Source of the DNA: a bacterium D16-56
Lineage (GTDB): Bacteria; Bacillota; Clostridia; Lachnospirales; Lachnospiraceae
Length of the DNA: 64,000 bases
NCBI GenBank assembly: GCA_003611875.1
Contig: RAYY01000024.1
Coordinates: 22,757-86,756, forward strand
Reading direction: 5' to 3'
The position numbers and the translations under genes were made by a program. Shown here in pieces: positions 41,462 to 50,088 of the stretch (position 1 is its first letter; every line of letters begins with the position of its first letter). The notes under the pieces were generated by a model, which did no database searches, was not told where the DNA came from, and saw only the letters and a program-made list of their open reading frames with translations.

Positions 41462-42520
41462 ATGGAGATTGCAGACAAACTGATCCAGACGCATTTTTTA
41501 ACCAAGGAAGAGGCTTTGGAGCTGTTGGCACATGCAGGGAATAAGGAAATGGCGGCAAGGCTGGCACAGGAGGCTGTGAAGCTTAGGCAAAGCTATTATG
41601 GAAACAAGGTATTTATCAGAGGTTTGATTGAGTTTACCAACCATTGTAAAAATAACTGTTATTATTGTGGAATCCGGCGGGGAAATGGAAAGGTAAAGCG
41701 TTACAGGCTTACAGAGGATGAGATACTGGAGTGCTGTGACAGCGGTTATGAGCTGGGATTCCGGACATTTGTTCTGCAGGGGGGAGAGGATCCCTATTAC
41801 ACGGACGAGCGCATGACGGCTCTGGTGAAAAGGATAAAGGAAACCTATCCGGATTGTGCGCTGACGCTTTCTGTTGGGGAAAAAAGCAGGGCATCGTATG
41901 CGCAGCTTCGAAAGGCTGGGGCGGACCGGTATTTGCTTCGTCATGAGACGGCAGACGAGAAGCATTATGGCATCCTGCATCCCAAGGAGATGAGCCTGGC
42001 GGCAAGAAAACAGTGTCTGTATGATCTGAAGGAGCTGGGATACCAGGTGGGAGCCGGGTTTATGGTGGGAAGTCCGGGACAGACTCGGGAGAGTCTGGCA
42101 GAGGATCTGGTTTTTTTACAGGAGCTAGGGCCTCAGATGGTGGGAATCGGGCCGTTTGTTCCGCACCATGAGACTCGGTTTGCCGGGGAGCCGGCGGGAA
42201 GTGTGGAGCTGACGCTGTTTTTATTGTCGGTTATCCGGATCCTGCTGCCAAAGGCGCTTTTGCCTGCTACCACGGCTCTTGGGACCATGGATTCAGACGG
42301 GCGGGAGAAGGGGCTGGCAGCAGGGGCAAATGTAATCATGCCCAATTTGTCGCCCATGAAGAACAGAAAGCAGTATGATTTGTATGATAATAAAATTTCC
42401 ACCGGCGAGGAGGCGGCAGAGTGTCTGGACAGCTTAAAAAGGCGGGTGGCAACAGCAGGGTATCGTCTGGTATGTGAGCGTGGGGATTTTGCAGGAGAGC
42501 AGTTCAGTGGGAGGACATGA
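41462..42520 (+). CDS. hydE: [FeFe] hydrogenase maturase HydE (radical SAM)
   Basis: A 352-residue radical-SAM protein involved in building the dithiolate bridge of the H-cluster. The CxxxCxxC Fe-S motif is at C62, C66, C69 (CKNNCYYCG), preceded by RGLIEFTNH and followed by VLQGGEDPYYTDE, DRYLLRHETAD and GFMVGSPGQTRESLAED, all characteristic of HydE/BioB-type TIM barrels. The ATG at 41462 is chosen with GGAGAC upstream; 41450 is an alternative. It is translationally close to the SIR2-like gene (one base apart). HydF and HydG are not in the window. Confidence 0.9.
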   Translation: MEIADKLIQTHFLTKEEALELLAHAGNKEMAARLAQEAVKLRQSYYGNKVFIRGLIEFTNHCKNNCYYCGIRRGNGKVKRYRLTEDEILECCDSGYELGFRTFVLQGGEDPYYTDERMTALVKRIKETYPDCALTLSVGEKSRASYAQLRKAGADRYLLRHETADEKHYGILHPKEMSLAARKQCLYDLKELGYQVGAGFMVGSPGQTRESLAEDLVFLQELGPQMVGIGPFVPHHETRFAGEPAGSVELTLFLLSVIRILLPKALLPATTALGTMDSDGREKGLAAGANVIMPNLSPMKNRKQYDLYDNKISTGEEAAECLDSLKRRVATAGYRLVCERGDFAGEQFSGRT

Positions 42521-42521
42521 T

Positions 42522-43298
42522 ATGAATCATGAGGAAATAAAAAGACGGCTGGAGGGATGTGAAAAGGTTCTGGTTGGCCTTGGTGAGGAGTGGAAGCTTG
42601 TAAGAGGGCAGTATGACGGAAGGAGAGAGCAGGTCTGCAGGGCATACCAGGCTCTTTATGAGCTGTTAAAGGACAAGGATTATTTTATTATAACCATGGC
42701 CACTGATGCAGTGATCTATGAGACGCTTTTGGGCAGCAGCCAGGAGCAGGTGAAGACAGACAGTCAGGATGATCAGGAGCTGCTTTCCTGTCAGGGGGCG
42801 GATGAGGAGCTGCTGGCCAGGATGGAGCGGGTATTTCCCAAAAAGGAGGTTCATAAAGACAGCCGCCGTGAGCGGATTGTGGCTCCTTGCGGCAATGAGA
42901 CATGGAGGCAGTGTTCGCTGACCTGTACAAAGGATATCTGGGAACCAGGGGAAATACCGGATGACCTATGCCCTCATTGCGGCGCTCCTCTTACTGGGAA
43001 TACCATAGATGCACAGGTGTATATTGAGGAAGGGTATCTGCCTCAGTGGGAGCGGTACACCCGGTGGCTGGCAGGAACCTTGAACAGGGAAACCTTGATT
43101 CTGGAGCTGGGGGCGGGTTTTGGGAATCCTGGCGTGATTCGGTTTCCCTTTGAGAAGACGGCGTATTTTAATCAAAAAGCGTTTTTCTGCCGGATCCACA
43201 GAAAATTTCCGCAGATCACAGAGGAGCTTGCAGGGCGCGGCGCAGGAATTTTGCAGGATTCGGTGGAGTGGATCAGTGGCTGCTGTGAACGTATGTGA
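42522..43298 (+). CDS. SIR2-like (sirtuin-type) deacetylase-related protein
   Basis: A 258-residue protein with a Cys4 zinc site (VAPCGNETWRQCSLTC, then DDLCPHCGAPL) and a C-terminal segment LILELGAGFGNPGVIRFPFE resembling the last strand of the sirtuin Rossmann fold. It matches the atypical SIR2-family proteins annotated in Lachnospiraceae (recalled), which lack the usual N-terminal GAGxS motif. GGAGG lies seven bases upstream of the ATG at 42522. Its start is one base after the hydE stop. Activity on acetyl-lysine is not shown; NAD binding is uncertain. Confidence 0.6.
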   Translation: MNHEEIKRRLEGCEKVLVGLGEEWKLVRGQYDGRREQVCRAYQALYELLKDKDYFIITMATDAVIYETLLGSSQEQVKTDSQDDQELLSCQGADEELLARMERVFPKKEVHKDSRRERIVAPCGNETWRQCSLTCTKDIWEPGEIPDDLCPHCGAPLTGNTIDAQVYIEEGYLPQWERYTRWLAGTLNRETLILELGAGFGNPGVIRFPFEKTAYFNQKAFFCRIHRKFPQITEELAGRGAGILQDSVEWISGCCERM

Positions 43299-43444
43299 AC
43301 AGCAGCTATCCTTGAAGAAAAGTAGGAGATTTCTTTTCTAATACATTGTGAAATGAACGTATTTATGGTAAACTGATGAAGCGAAGGGATTGGCGTTCTG
43401 ATGGGGCAGGGGATTTGATAAGGGACGCCGGACGGAGGGCAGCC

Positions 43445-44065
43445 ATGACAGCAATCATTGATTATGATGCAGGGAACTTGAGAAGTGTGGAGAAGGCGCT
43501 GGAGGCACTGGGTGAGACAGGGGTGATTACTCGTGATAAGGAGGAAATCCTGGCAGCAGACAGGGTGATCCTGCCTGGTGTAGGGGCGTTCGGGGATGCT
43601 ATGGAGCGGCTTTGCCGGTATGGGTTGGCGGAGGTGATTCACCAAGTGGTGGAAGACGGCACCCCCTTTTTCGGCATCTGCCTGGGACTGCAGCTTTTGT
43701 TTGAGCGCAGTGAGGAAAGCAGGGGTGTGGAGGGGCTTGGCATTTTAAAGGGGGAAATTCTTCAAATTCCTGAGGGAGAAGGGCGCAAGATCCCCCACAT
43801 GGGGTGGAATTCCTTAAAGCTGAGTCCTAAAAGCCGGCTGTTTGACGGAGTGGAAGACGGAGCTTATGTGTATTTTGTCCATTCTTATTATCTGAGAGCT
43901 GCAAAGGAAGACCAGGTGGCGGCGATTGCGGAATATGGCGTACCGATTCATGCAGCCGTGGAAAAGGACAATGTGTATGCCTGTCAGTTCCACCCGGAAA
44001 AAAGCGGCAGTGTGGGTCTTGGCATCCTGAGAAATTTTATAGCAGCTGACAGAATACGCAGGTAA
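43445..44065 (+). CDS. hisH: imidazole glycerol phosphate synthase, glutaminase subunit
   Basis: A 206-residue class I amidotransferase. The oxyanion and nucleophile region is [14 protein letters not shown] (Cys near residue 79). The catalytic pair appears in CQFHPEKSG (His, Glu), and [12 protein letters not shown] and HMGWNSL are family blocks. It supplies ammonia to HisF in histidine synthesis. The ATG at 43445 follows GGAGGGC by five bases. hisF starts 11 bases downstream; no other his genes are near, so this pair is split from any remaining his operon. Confidence 0.95.
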   Translation: MTAIIDYDAGNLRSVEKALEALGETGVITRDKEEILAADRVILPGVGAFGDAMERLCRYGLAEVIHQVVEDGTPFFGICLGLQLLFERSEESRGVEGLGILKGEILQIPEGEGRKIPHMGWNSLKLSPKSRLFDGVEDGAYVYFVHSYYLRAAKEDQVAAIAEYGVPIHAAVEKDNVYACQFHPEKSGSVGLGILRNFIAADRIRR

Positions 44066-44076
44066 GGAGCAGCATA

Positions 44077-44844
44077 ATGTTTACGAAGCGAATCATTCCC
44101 TGTCTGGATGTACACAACGGACGGGTGGTAAAGGGCGTTAATTTTGTGAACCTGCGGGACGCAGGGGATCCGGTGGAGATTGGCGCTGCCTATGACAGGG
44201 CAGGCGCTGATGAGTTGGTATTTCTGGATATTACGGCCTCCTCGGATAACCGGGAGACTGTAGCGGATATGGTGCGGCGGGTTGCAGAGACGGTGTTTAT
44301 CCCGTTTACCGTAGGCGGCGGAATCCGCACAGTTGAGGATTTCCGCAGGCTTCTTCGGGAAGGAGCAGATAAAATTTCCATTAATTCTTCGGCTGTCAAT
44401 ACTCCGGAGCTGATCTCTCGGGCAGCAGACAAGTTTGGGAGACAGTGTGTGGTAGTGGCCATTGATGCAAGGCGCAGGCCGGACGGCTCAGGCTGGAATG
44501 TGTTCAAGAACGGCGGACGAATTGACACAGGGTTAGACGCAGTAGAGTGGGCCAGGAAGGCAGACCAGATGGGCGCCGGGGAGATTCTTCTGACTAGTAT
44601 GGACTGTGACGGGACAAAGGAAGGCTATGACACAGAGCTGACGGCCCTTATTGCAGAAAATGTTTCGGTTCCGGTCATTGCTTCCGGCGGTGCCGGGAAC
44701 ATGGAGCATTTTTATGACGCATTGACTGTGGGAAGGGCGGATGCTGCTTTGGCGGCGTCCTTGTTTCATTACAAGGAGCTGGAGATCCGGGATCTGAAAA
44801 GATACCTCCGCAGCCGGGGAGTACCGGTGAGGATTCTGGAGTAA
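44077..44844 (+). CDS. hisF: imidazole glycerol phosphate synthase, cyclase subunit
   Basis: A 255-residue (beta/alpha)8 barrel that closes the imidazole ring to give IGP and AICAR. The catalytic residues are seen in [16 protein letters not shown] (Asp11) and [15 protein letters not shown] (second catalytic Asp). Phosphate-binding loops are [11 protein letters not shown] and [12 protein letters not shown]. Translation is coupled with hisH, eleven bases upstream. The length is normal. Confidence 0.96.
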   Translation: MFTKRIIPCLDVHNGRVVKGVNFVNLRDAGDPVEIGAAYDRAGADELVFLDITASSDNRETVADMVRRVAETVFIPFTVGGGIRTVEDFRRLLREGADKISINSSAVNTPELISRAADKFGRQCVVVAIDARRRPDGSGWNVFKNGGRIDTGLDAVEWARKADQMGAGEILLTSMDCDGTKEGYDTELTALIAENVSVPVIASGGAGNMEHFYDALTVGRADAALAASLFHYKELEIRDLKRYLRSRGVPVRILE

Positions 44845-44893
44845 AGCGGTTATTACGGAAGTTTTATATTTTTAAGAAAGGGGATCCAATTTT

Positions 44894-45568
44894 ATGGGAG
44901 CGATTACAAATGATTGGCTGGAGCCAATGGGAGAGGAATTTAAAAAGCCTTATTACAAAAAGCTGTATGAGAAGGTCAAGGAGGAATACCAGACCAGACA
45001 GATCTTTCCGGATGCAGATGATATTTTTAATGCTTTTGAGTTTACCCCTCTTTCCAAGGTGAAGGTGGTGATTTTAGGACAGGATCCGTACCATGATGTG
45101 GGGCAGGCTCACGGACTATGCTTTTCTGTGAAGCCGGATGTGAAGATTCCTCCGTCCTTAGTCAATATTTATCATGAGCTTCATGATGATGTGGGATGTA
45201 CGATTCCCAACAACGGATATCTGGTAAAGTGGGCACAGCAGGGAGTGCTGATGCTGAACACGGTTCTGACCGTCCGGGCGCATGCAGCCAATTCCCACAG
45301 GGGAATCGGGTGGGAGGAGTTTACGGATGCAGCGATTCGAGTGCTGAATGAACAGGACCGTCCTATTGTGTTTATTTTATGGGGGCGCCCTGCCCAGAAG
45401 AAAAAGCTCATGCTGAACAATCCCAAGCACCTGATTTTAGAGTCCCCCCATCCCAGCCCCTTATCTGCCAAAGGGGGATTTTTCGGCAGCAGGCCATTTA
45501 GCAAGACCAATGCCTTTTTGGAGAAAAATGGCTTAGAGCCGATTGACTGGCAGATCGAAAACGTGTAG
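44894..45568 (+). CDS. ung: uracil-DNA glycosylase
   Basis: A 224-residue family 1 UDG that removes uracil from DNA. The water-activating motif VVILGQDPYHDVGQAHGLCF, the Asn motif (VLMLNTVLTVRAH, then HRGIGWEEFTD) and the minor-groove loop HPSPLSAKGGFFGS are present. AAGGGGATCC precedes the ATG. It is followed closely by uppP. Confidence 0.96.
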   Translation: MGAITNDWLEPMGEEFKKPYYKKLYEKVKEEYQTRQIFPDADDIFNAFEFTPLSKVKVVILGQDPYHDVGQAHGLCFSVKPDVKIPPSLVNIYHELHDDVGCTIPNNGYLVKWAQQGVLMLNTVLTVRAHAANSHRGIGWEEFTDAAIRVLNEQDRPIVFILWGRPAQKKKLMLNNPKHLILESPHPSPLSAKGGFFGSRPFSKTNAFLEKNGLEPIDWQIENV

Positions 45569-45583
45569 GAGAGTGGGTACACC

Positions 45584-46432
45584 ATGAACATCATTGAGTT
45601 TTTGAAAATTGTTGTGTTCGGAATTGTAGAGGGATTTACAGAGTGGCTTCCCATCAGCAGTACCGGACATATGATTCTGTTAGAAGAGATTATTCCCTTA
45701 CGAGTTACAGAGGACTTCTGGAATGTATTTAAGGTAGTGATCCAGTTAGGGGCCATACTGGCAGTTGTGGTTCTGTACTTTCGCAAGCTGAATCCTTTTA
45801 GCAGGACAAAGACCAACCGCCAGAGACAGGACACGATTATTTTGTGGATTAAGATTGCTGCTGCCTGTGTTCCGGTAGTATTAGTGGGGCTGCCTTTGGA
45901 TGACTGGATGGATGCTCATCTGCATAATGGTTTTGTGGTGGCCGCCATGTTGATTGTATATGGTATCTTGTTTATTATGGTAGAGAACCGGAACAATGAT
46001 ATGGATTTTCCGATGCAGAGGGTATCTCAGGTAGACCTTCGGACTGCGGTTTATATTGGCTGCTTTCAGCTTCTTGCGCTGGTGCCGGGAACTTCCCGTT
46101 CCGGAGTGACCATTATTGGGGCTATGCTGTTAGGATGTTCCCGGGCAGCTTCAGCAGAATTTACGTTTTTTCTGGGAATCCCGGTGATGTTTGGGGCCAG
46201 CCTGCTCAAGATCATAAAGTTTATTTTTAAATCCCAGGAAATGTTTTCCGGAACCGAGGTTTTTTATCTGGTTTCAGCCATGATCATTGCGTTTATTGTG
46301 TCGGTCTATTCTATCAAGTTTTTGATGGGATATATTAAGCGAAATGATTTTAAGCTGTTTGGATATTATCGGATTATATTAGGTGTGATTGTGCTGGCGT
46401 ATTTTACGGTGGCATCCCTGATGGCAGCATAA
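45584..46432 (+). CDS. uppP: undecaprenyl-diphosphatase (bacitracin-resistance protein)
   Basis: A 282-residue BacA/UppP membrane phosphatase that recycles the lipid carrier of peptidoglycan synthesis. Family motifs are EGFTEWLPISSTGHMIL near the N-terminus and LVPGTSRSGVTIIGAMLLG (the conserved PGxSRSG). About eight hydrophobic segments are visible (for example ILWIKIAAACVPVVLVGLPL and GYYRIILGVIVLAYFTVAS). It starts 15 bases after ung. Likely located in the cytoplasmic membrane. Confidence 0.95.
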   Translation: MNIIEFLKIVVFGIVEGFTEWLPISSTGHMILLEEIIPLRVTEDFWNVFKVVIQLGAILAVVVLYFRKLNPFSRTKTNRQRQDTIILWIKIAAACVPVVLVGLPLDDWMDAHLHNGFVVAAMLIVYGILFIMVENRNNDMDFPMQRVSQVDLRTAVYIGCFQLLALVPGTSRSGVTIIGAMLLGCSRAASAEFTFFLGIPVMFGASLLKIIKFIFKSQEMFSGTEVFYLVSAMIIAFIVSVYSIKFLMGYIKRNDFKLFGYYRIILGVIVLAYFTVASLMAA

Positions 46433-46479
46433 TGCACATAGTATGACCCACAGTGGGATTCCAGGAGGAAAAGGGCAGA

Positions 46480-49400
46480 ATGATCAGTTTAAAGCCGATT
46501 CGGAAAAATGCAGGCTCTCCGGCATACACCCGAGGAAATCAGATATATAAAAAAGGAATGATCCAGAAATTTCACTGCAAAAACCAGGGAAGTCTGATAG
46601 AGACGGAGGCATTGGTGGAGGGAAGCTTTGACAACGTGTATCGTGTGGAGCTTGTGTATGACCGGGTGGAGGATGATTTTCTGGAATATAGCTGTGAATG
46701 TGAGGCTTTTTTTACTTATAGCGGTATGTGCAAGCATTGCGTGGGGGTGGCGCTGAAGCTGCTGGAGCATGAGCAGGGTCAGACCAGCCAGGGCAGGGAG
46801 AAGAACCAGGTGGGCTGGAAGTCAGACAAAAGTCTTCGGGCTACGGATCCGGCAGTGCTGAATTGGATCCGTTCCCGATCTATGAAGGAGAAATCCCGTT
46901 TTTTCCAGGCAGAGGTAAATGGCAGGATCGAGCTGATTCCCACCCTGCATTTTGAGGAACACCGGGGATGGAGGATGGATTTTCGAATCGGTGCAGAATA
47001 TGTGTATGTGGTGAAAAATATTCCGGCCATGGTGGAGGCTGTGCGGGAGCAAATCCAGGTAGAGTACGGAAAAAAGCTGAAATTTTATCATCAGCCAGAG
47101 GTGTTTTCCCCTGAGAGCAGGCAGATCCTGAAGTTTTTGGAGGAATGCGTAGGGCAGGAGCAGGAAATTCTTCGTCAATATTATAGCCAGACAGGAAATT
47201 TTTACTATAGCAATTATCGGATAAGGGAAAATCTGACGGGAAGGATGCTGTCATTAAATGGCGAGAGAATGGTGCGGTTTGCTGCTTTGTATGCAGGGAG
47301 GGACTGTGCGCTGGAGGATTACAAGGGCACAGAAAGAATAAAGTTTTTAGAGGAGGATCCGGTCCTTTCCTTTGCTGTGGAGGATACGGAGGATGGGGCA
47401 TGCAGGATCCGGATTCCGGAGGCAGAAGGTTTTTTCGGAGTGGACAGGCTGTGTATCCGCAAGGGAAATGTGATCTATCTGTGCAGCCGTGAATATTCGG
47501 CAGATATGTGGGAGGCAGCAAAGCTTTTGTCTGGGAAAAAGCATACTTACTGGATCCATCCCGACGACTTAAGTGGATTTTGTGCATCAGCGCTCCCGGT
47601 GCTGGATCGTCGGGCAGAGCTGAAAAAATCGGAGCTTTTGAGCCAATATGAGCCCAAGCCCTGTATGCTGAAGTTTTATCTGGATCGTCAGGCGGGAGAG
47701 ATTATGGCAACCGTATACGGCGAGTATGGAGAAGAAAAATATAATCTGGTGGAACCGGCTTCTGCAGAACAGGGATATCGGGACGTGGAGCGGGAAAATG
47801 TGACAGTGGGTGTGCTGCGGCGGTACTTTTCCGTGGTGGACAGGGTCCGAGGAATGTATGTTTTGGCGGAGAAGGACGAGGATTCGGTCTATAATCTGGT
47901 CAGTGAGGGAATCGCGGTATTTCAGCAAATGGGACATGTGTATATCACGGAAGCATTGAAGCTTATGAAGGTTTACCGGTCGCCGCGAGTGTCGGTGGGA
48001 GTGTCTTTAAATGAGGGAATGCTGGACATTACCTTGCAGTCAGAGCGGTTTACGCCTAAGGAGCTGGCAGAAATCTTGTCAGGCTACCAGAGAAAAAAGC
48101 GGTTCTATCGATTGGAGGACGGAAGCTTCCTTGTCATGGAGGACAGCGCTTTGGCGGCTGTGGCAGAGATGGCAGCCGGATTAGACCTGGACGCAAAGGA
48201 TCTTTCGGAAGGTGTGGTGAAGGTGCCGGAATACCGGGCATTTTATTTAGACCAGCTTTTACGAGAGCAGAGTAAGGGTATTGAGGTCAGCCGGAATCGG
48301 GAGTACCGGGCTTTGCTGCGGGAATTTAAGAATGTGGAGGATTGTGACTTTGAGGTTCCTAAGTCCCTGTGCGCGGACCTGCGCCCTTATCAGAAATTTG
48401 GCTTTCAGTGGATGTGTACCTTGGACAAGCTGGGATTTGGAGGGATTCTGGCAGACGACATGGGACTGGGCAAGACGATTCAGGCCATCGCATTTTTGAC
48501 GGCTGGAAGAAAGGGCGGCAAAAGAAAGAAAGAGGAGCGGTATGCTTTGATTGTCTGTCCGGCCTCTTTGGTCTATAACTGGGAAAATGAGATCCGCCGT
48601 TTTTCGCCGGAGCTTTCCGTGGTTTCTGTGGTGGGGACGGCTGCGGCCCGGGAAATGTTGATTGAATCAAGCAGCAGTGAGGATGTGCTTTTGACTTCCT
48701 ATGATCTTCTGAAGCGGGATGTAGAAAAGTATCGGAAATATTCCTTCACCTATATGATTCTTGATGAGGCCCAGAATATTAAGAATCATCTGACCCAGGC
48801 GGCAAAGACAGTGAAGGTAATTCCCAGCAAACGGCGGTTTGCCCTGACCGGAACGCCGATTGAAAATTCCCTTAGTGAGCTTTGGAGCATTTTTGATTAT
48901 TTGATGCCGGGAATATTAAACTCTTACAAAAGGTTTAAGGATCATTACGAACAGCCAATTGTAGGATCCCAGGATGAGCAGGTTACGGTACGGCTGCAAA
49001 GGATGATCCGCCCGTTTATCCTGCGTCGGTTAAAGACCGAGGTGCTGAAGGAGCTGCCGGATAAGCTGGAGGAGGTTGTCTATTCCCGGATGGAGGAGGA
49101 ACAGCAGAAAATTTACCATGCCAATGCCCAGCAGCTTTTAGATTCTCTGAAAAGGAAGAATCAGGAGGAATTTAGGACAGGAAAGCTTGAAATTCTTGCA
49201 GGTTTAACCAGGCTGCGGCAGATATGCTGTGATCCTGGATTGGCTTACGAGAATTATAACGGCGGAGCAGCCAAGGTGGATACCTGCATGGAGCTGATCC
49301 GAAATGCCAGGGCAGCAGGAAACCAGGTTCTTCTATTTTCTCAGTTTACCCAGGCTCTGGAGGTGCTCAGGGAGCTTTTGGAGAAGGAAAGGATTGGGTA

Positions 49401-49776
49401 TTATCTTTTGACTGGTTCTACATCAAAGGAAAAGCGGGCTAAGATGGTAGAGTCCTTTAATCAGGACAAAACGCCGGTATTTTTGATCTCTTTAAAGGCA
49501 GGGGGTACAGGACTTAATCTTACAGCTGCTTCCATTGTGATTCATTTTGATCCATGGTGGAATATGGCGGCTCAGAATCAGGCCACAGACCGGGCTCATC
49601 GAATTGGGCAGAAACAGGTGGTAACGGTATATAAGCTGATTATGAAAGATACTCTGGAGGAAAAGATTCTGCGGCTGCAGGAGAGAAAGGCACAGCTTTC
49701 CGATGATATTATTGCTGATGGAAGCCTTCGGGATGTACTGGCCACAAAAGAGGAATTTATGGAGATTCTGGGGTGA
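46480..49776 (+). CDS. SWIM/SNF2-family DEAD-like helicase
   Basis: A ~1098-residue SNF2-type ATPase. An N-terminal SWIM zinc finger (YSCECEAFFTYSGMCKHC) is followed by a ~500-residue spacer. The SNF2 core has GILADDMGLGKTIQAIAFL (motif I), YMILDEAQNIKN (DEAQ, motif II), FALTGTPIENSLSELW (III), and the C-terminal lobe LLFSQFTQALEVLRELLE, SLKAGGTGLNLTAA, DRAHRIGQ (VI). Bacterial members probably remodel protein-DNA complexes or RNA polymerase. The ATG at 46480 follows AGGAGGAAAAGGG; the upstream frame to 46453 lacks a site. Its 3' end overlaps a small convergent gene. Confidence 0.92.
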   Translation: MISLKPIRKNAGSPAYTRGNQIYKKGMIQKFHCKNQGSLIETEALVEGSFDNVYRVELVYDRVEDDFLEYSCECEAFFTYSGMCKHCVGVALKLLEHEQGQTSQGREKNQVGWKSDKSLRATDPAVLNWIRSRSMKEKSRFFQAEVNGRIELIPTLHFEEHRGWRMDFRIGAEYVYVVKNIPAMVEAVREQIQVEYGKKLKFYHQPEVFSPESRQILKFLEECVGQEQEILRQYYSQTGNFYYSNYRIRENLTGRMLSLNGERMVRFAALYAGRDCALEDYKGTERIKFLEEDPVLSFAVEDTEDGACRIRIPEAEGFFGVDRLCIRKGNVIYLCSREYSADMWEAAKLLSGKKHTYWIHPDDLSGFCASALPVLDRRAELKKSELLSQYEPKPCMLKFYLDRQAGEIMATVYGEYGEEKYNLVEPASAEQGYRDVERENVTVGVLRRYFSVVDRVRGMYVLAEKDEDSVYNLVSEGIAVFQQMGHVYITEALKLMKVYRSPRVSVGVSLNEGMLDITLQSERFTPKELAEILSGYQRKKRFYRLEDGSFLVMEDSALAAVAEMAAGLDLDAKDLSEGVVKVPEYRAFYLDQLLREQSKGIEVSRNREYRALLREFKNVEDCDFEVPKSLCADLRPYQKFGFQWMCTLDKLGFGGILADDMGLGKTIQAIAFLTAGRKGGKRKKEERYALIVCPASLVYNWENEIRRFSPELSVVSVVGTAAAREMLIESSSSEDVLLTSYDLLKRDVEKYRKYSFTYMILDEAQNIKNHLTQAAKTVKVIPSKRRFALTGTPIENSLSELWSIFDYLMPGILNSYKRFKDHYEQPIVGSQDEQVTVRLQRMIRPFILRRLKTEVLKELPDKLEEVVYSRMEEEQQKIYHANAQQLLDSLKRKNQEEFRTGKLEILAGLTRLRQICCDPGLAYENYNGGAAKVDTCMELIRNARAAGNQVLLFSQFTQALEVLRELLEKERIGYYLLTGSTSKEKRAKMVESFNQDKTPVFLISLKAGGTGLNLTAASIVIHFDPWWNMAAQNQATDRAHRIGQKQVVTVYKLIMKDTLEEKILRLQERKAQLSDDIIADGSLRDVLATKEEFMEILG

Positions 49777-49951
49777 CAGTTTCTCTTTCTGCTTTTCTTT
49801 CTATTTGCCGGGTCAGTTCTATTTTTTTTTCTTGTGAGAAGGCAAGCTGCCGGATGTATTCTGTTACGGCTTTTCCATGGACAGATGCAGCACGGCAGGC
49901 CAGCTCCTCTTTTTTTTGGTCTGTTTCCGGGTAATGTACAATTATTTTCAT
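49757..49951 (-). CDS. small hypothetical protein, 64 aa
   Basis: A Lys/Glu-rich small protein (KKEELACRAASVHGKAVTEY, then IRQLAFSQEKKIELTRQIER) that looks like a ribbon-helix-helix followed by a charged helix. GGGAGAATC precedes the ATG. Its 3' end overlaps the SNF2 gene by 20 bases on the opposite strand. Similar small genes are common in Lachnospiraceae; function unknown. Confidence 0.5.
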   Translation of the reverse strand: MKIIVHYPETDQKKEELACRAASVHGKAVTEYIRQLAFSQEKKIELTRQIERKAERETVTPESP

Positions 49952-50088
49952 AAGATTCTCCCACAATGCTTTATTAACTTGTATGAAATACGGGATGTCT
50001 CATATGCAGTGTGATTTTGTTAAATGTTTTCCATATGAAAGGAACATGCGGCATAATCTGATAACAGACAGGGCAAGGAGGCATGGAT

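Noticed and set aside
41498..41980. Minus-strand 160-codon frame opposite hydE
   Set aside because: HydE motifs are continuous on the plus strand; no ribosome site.
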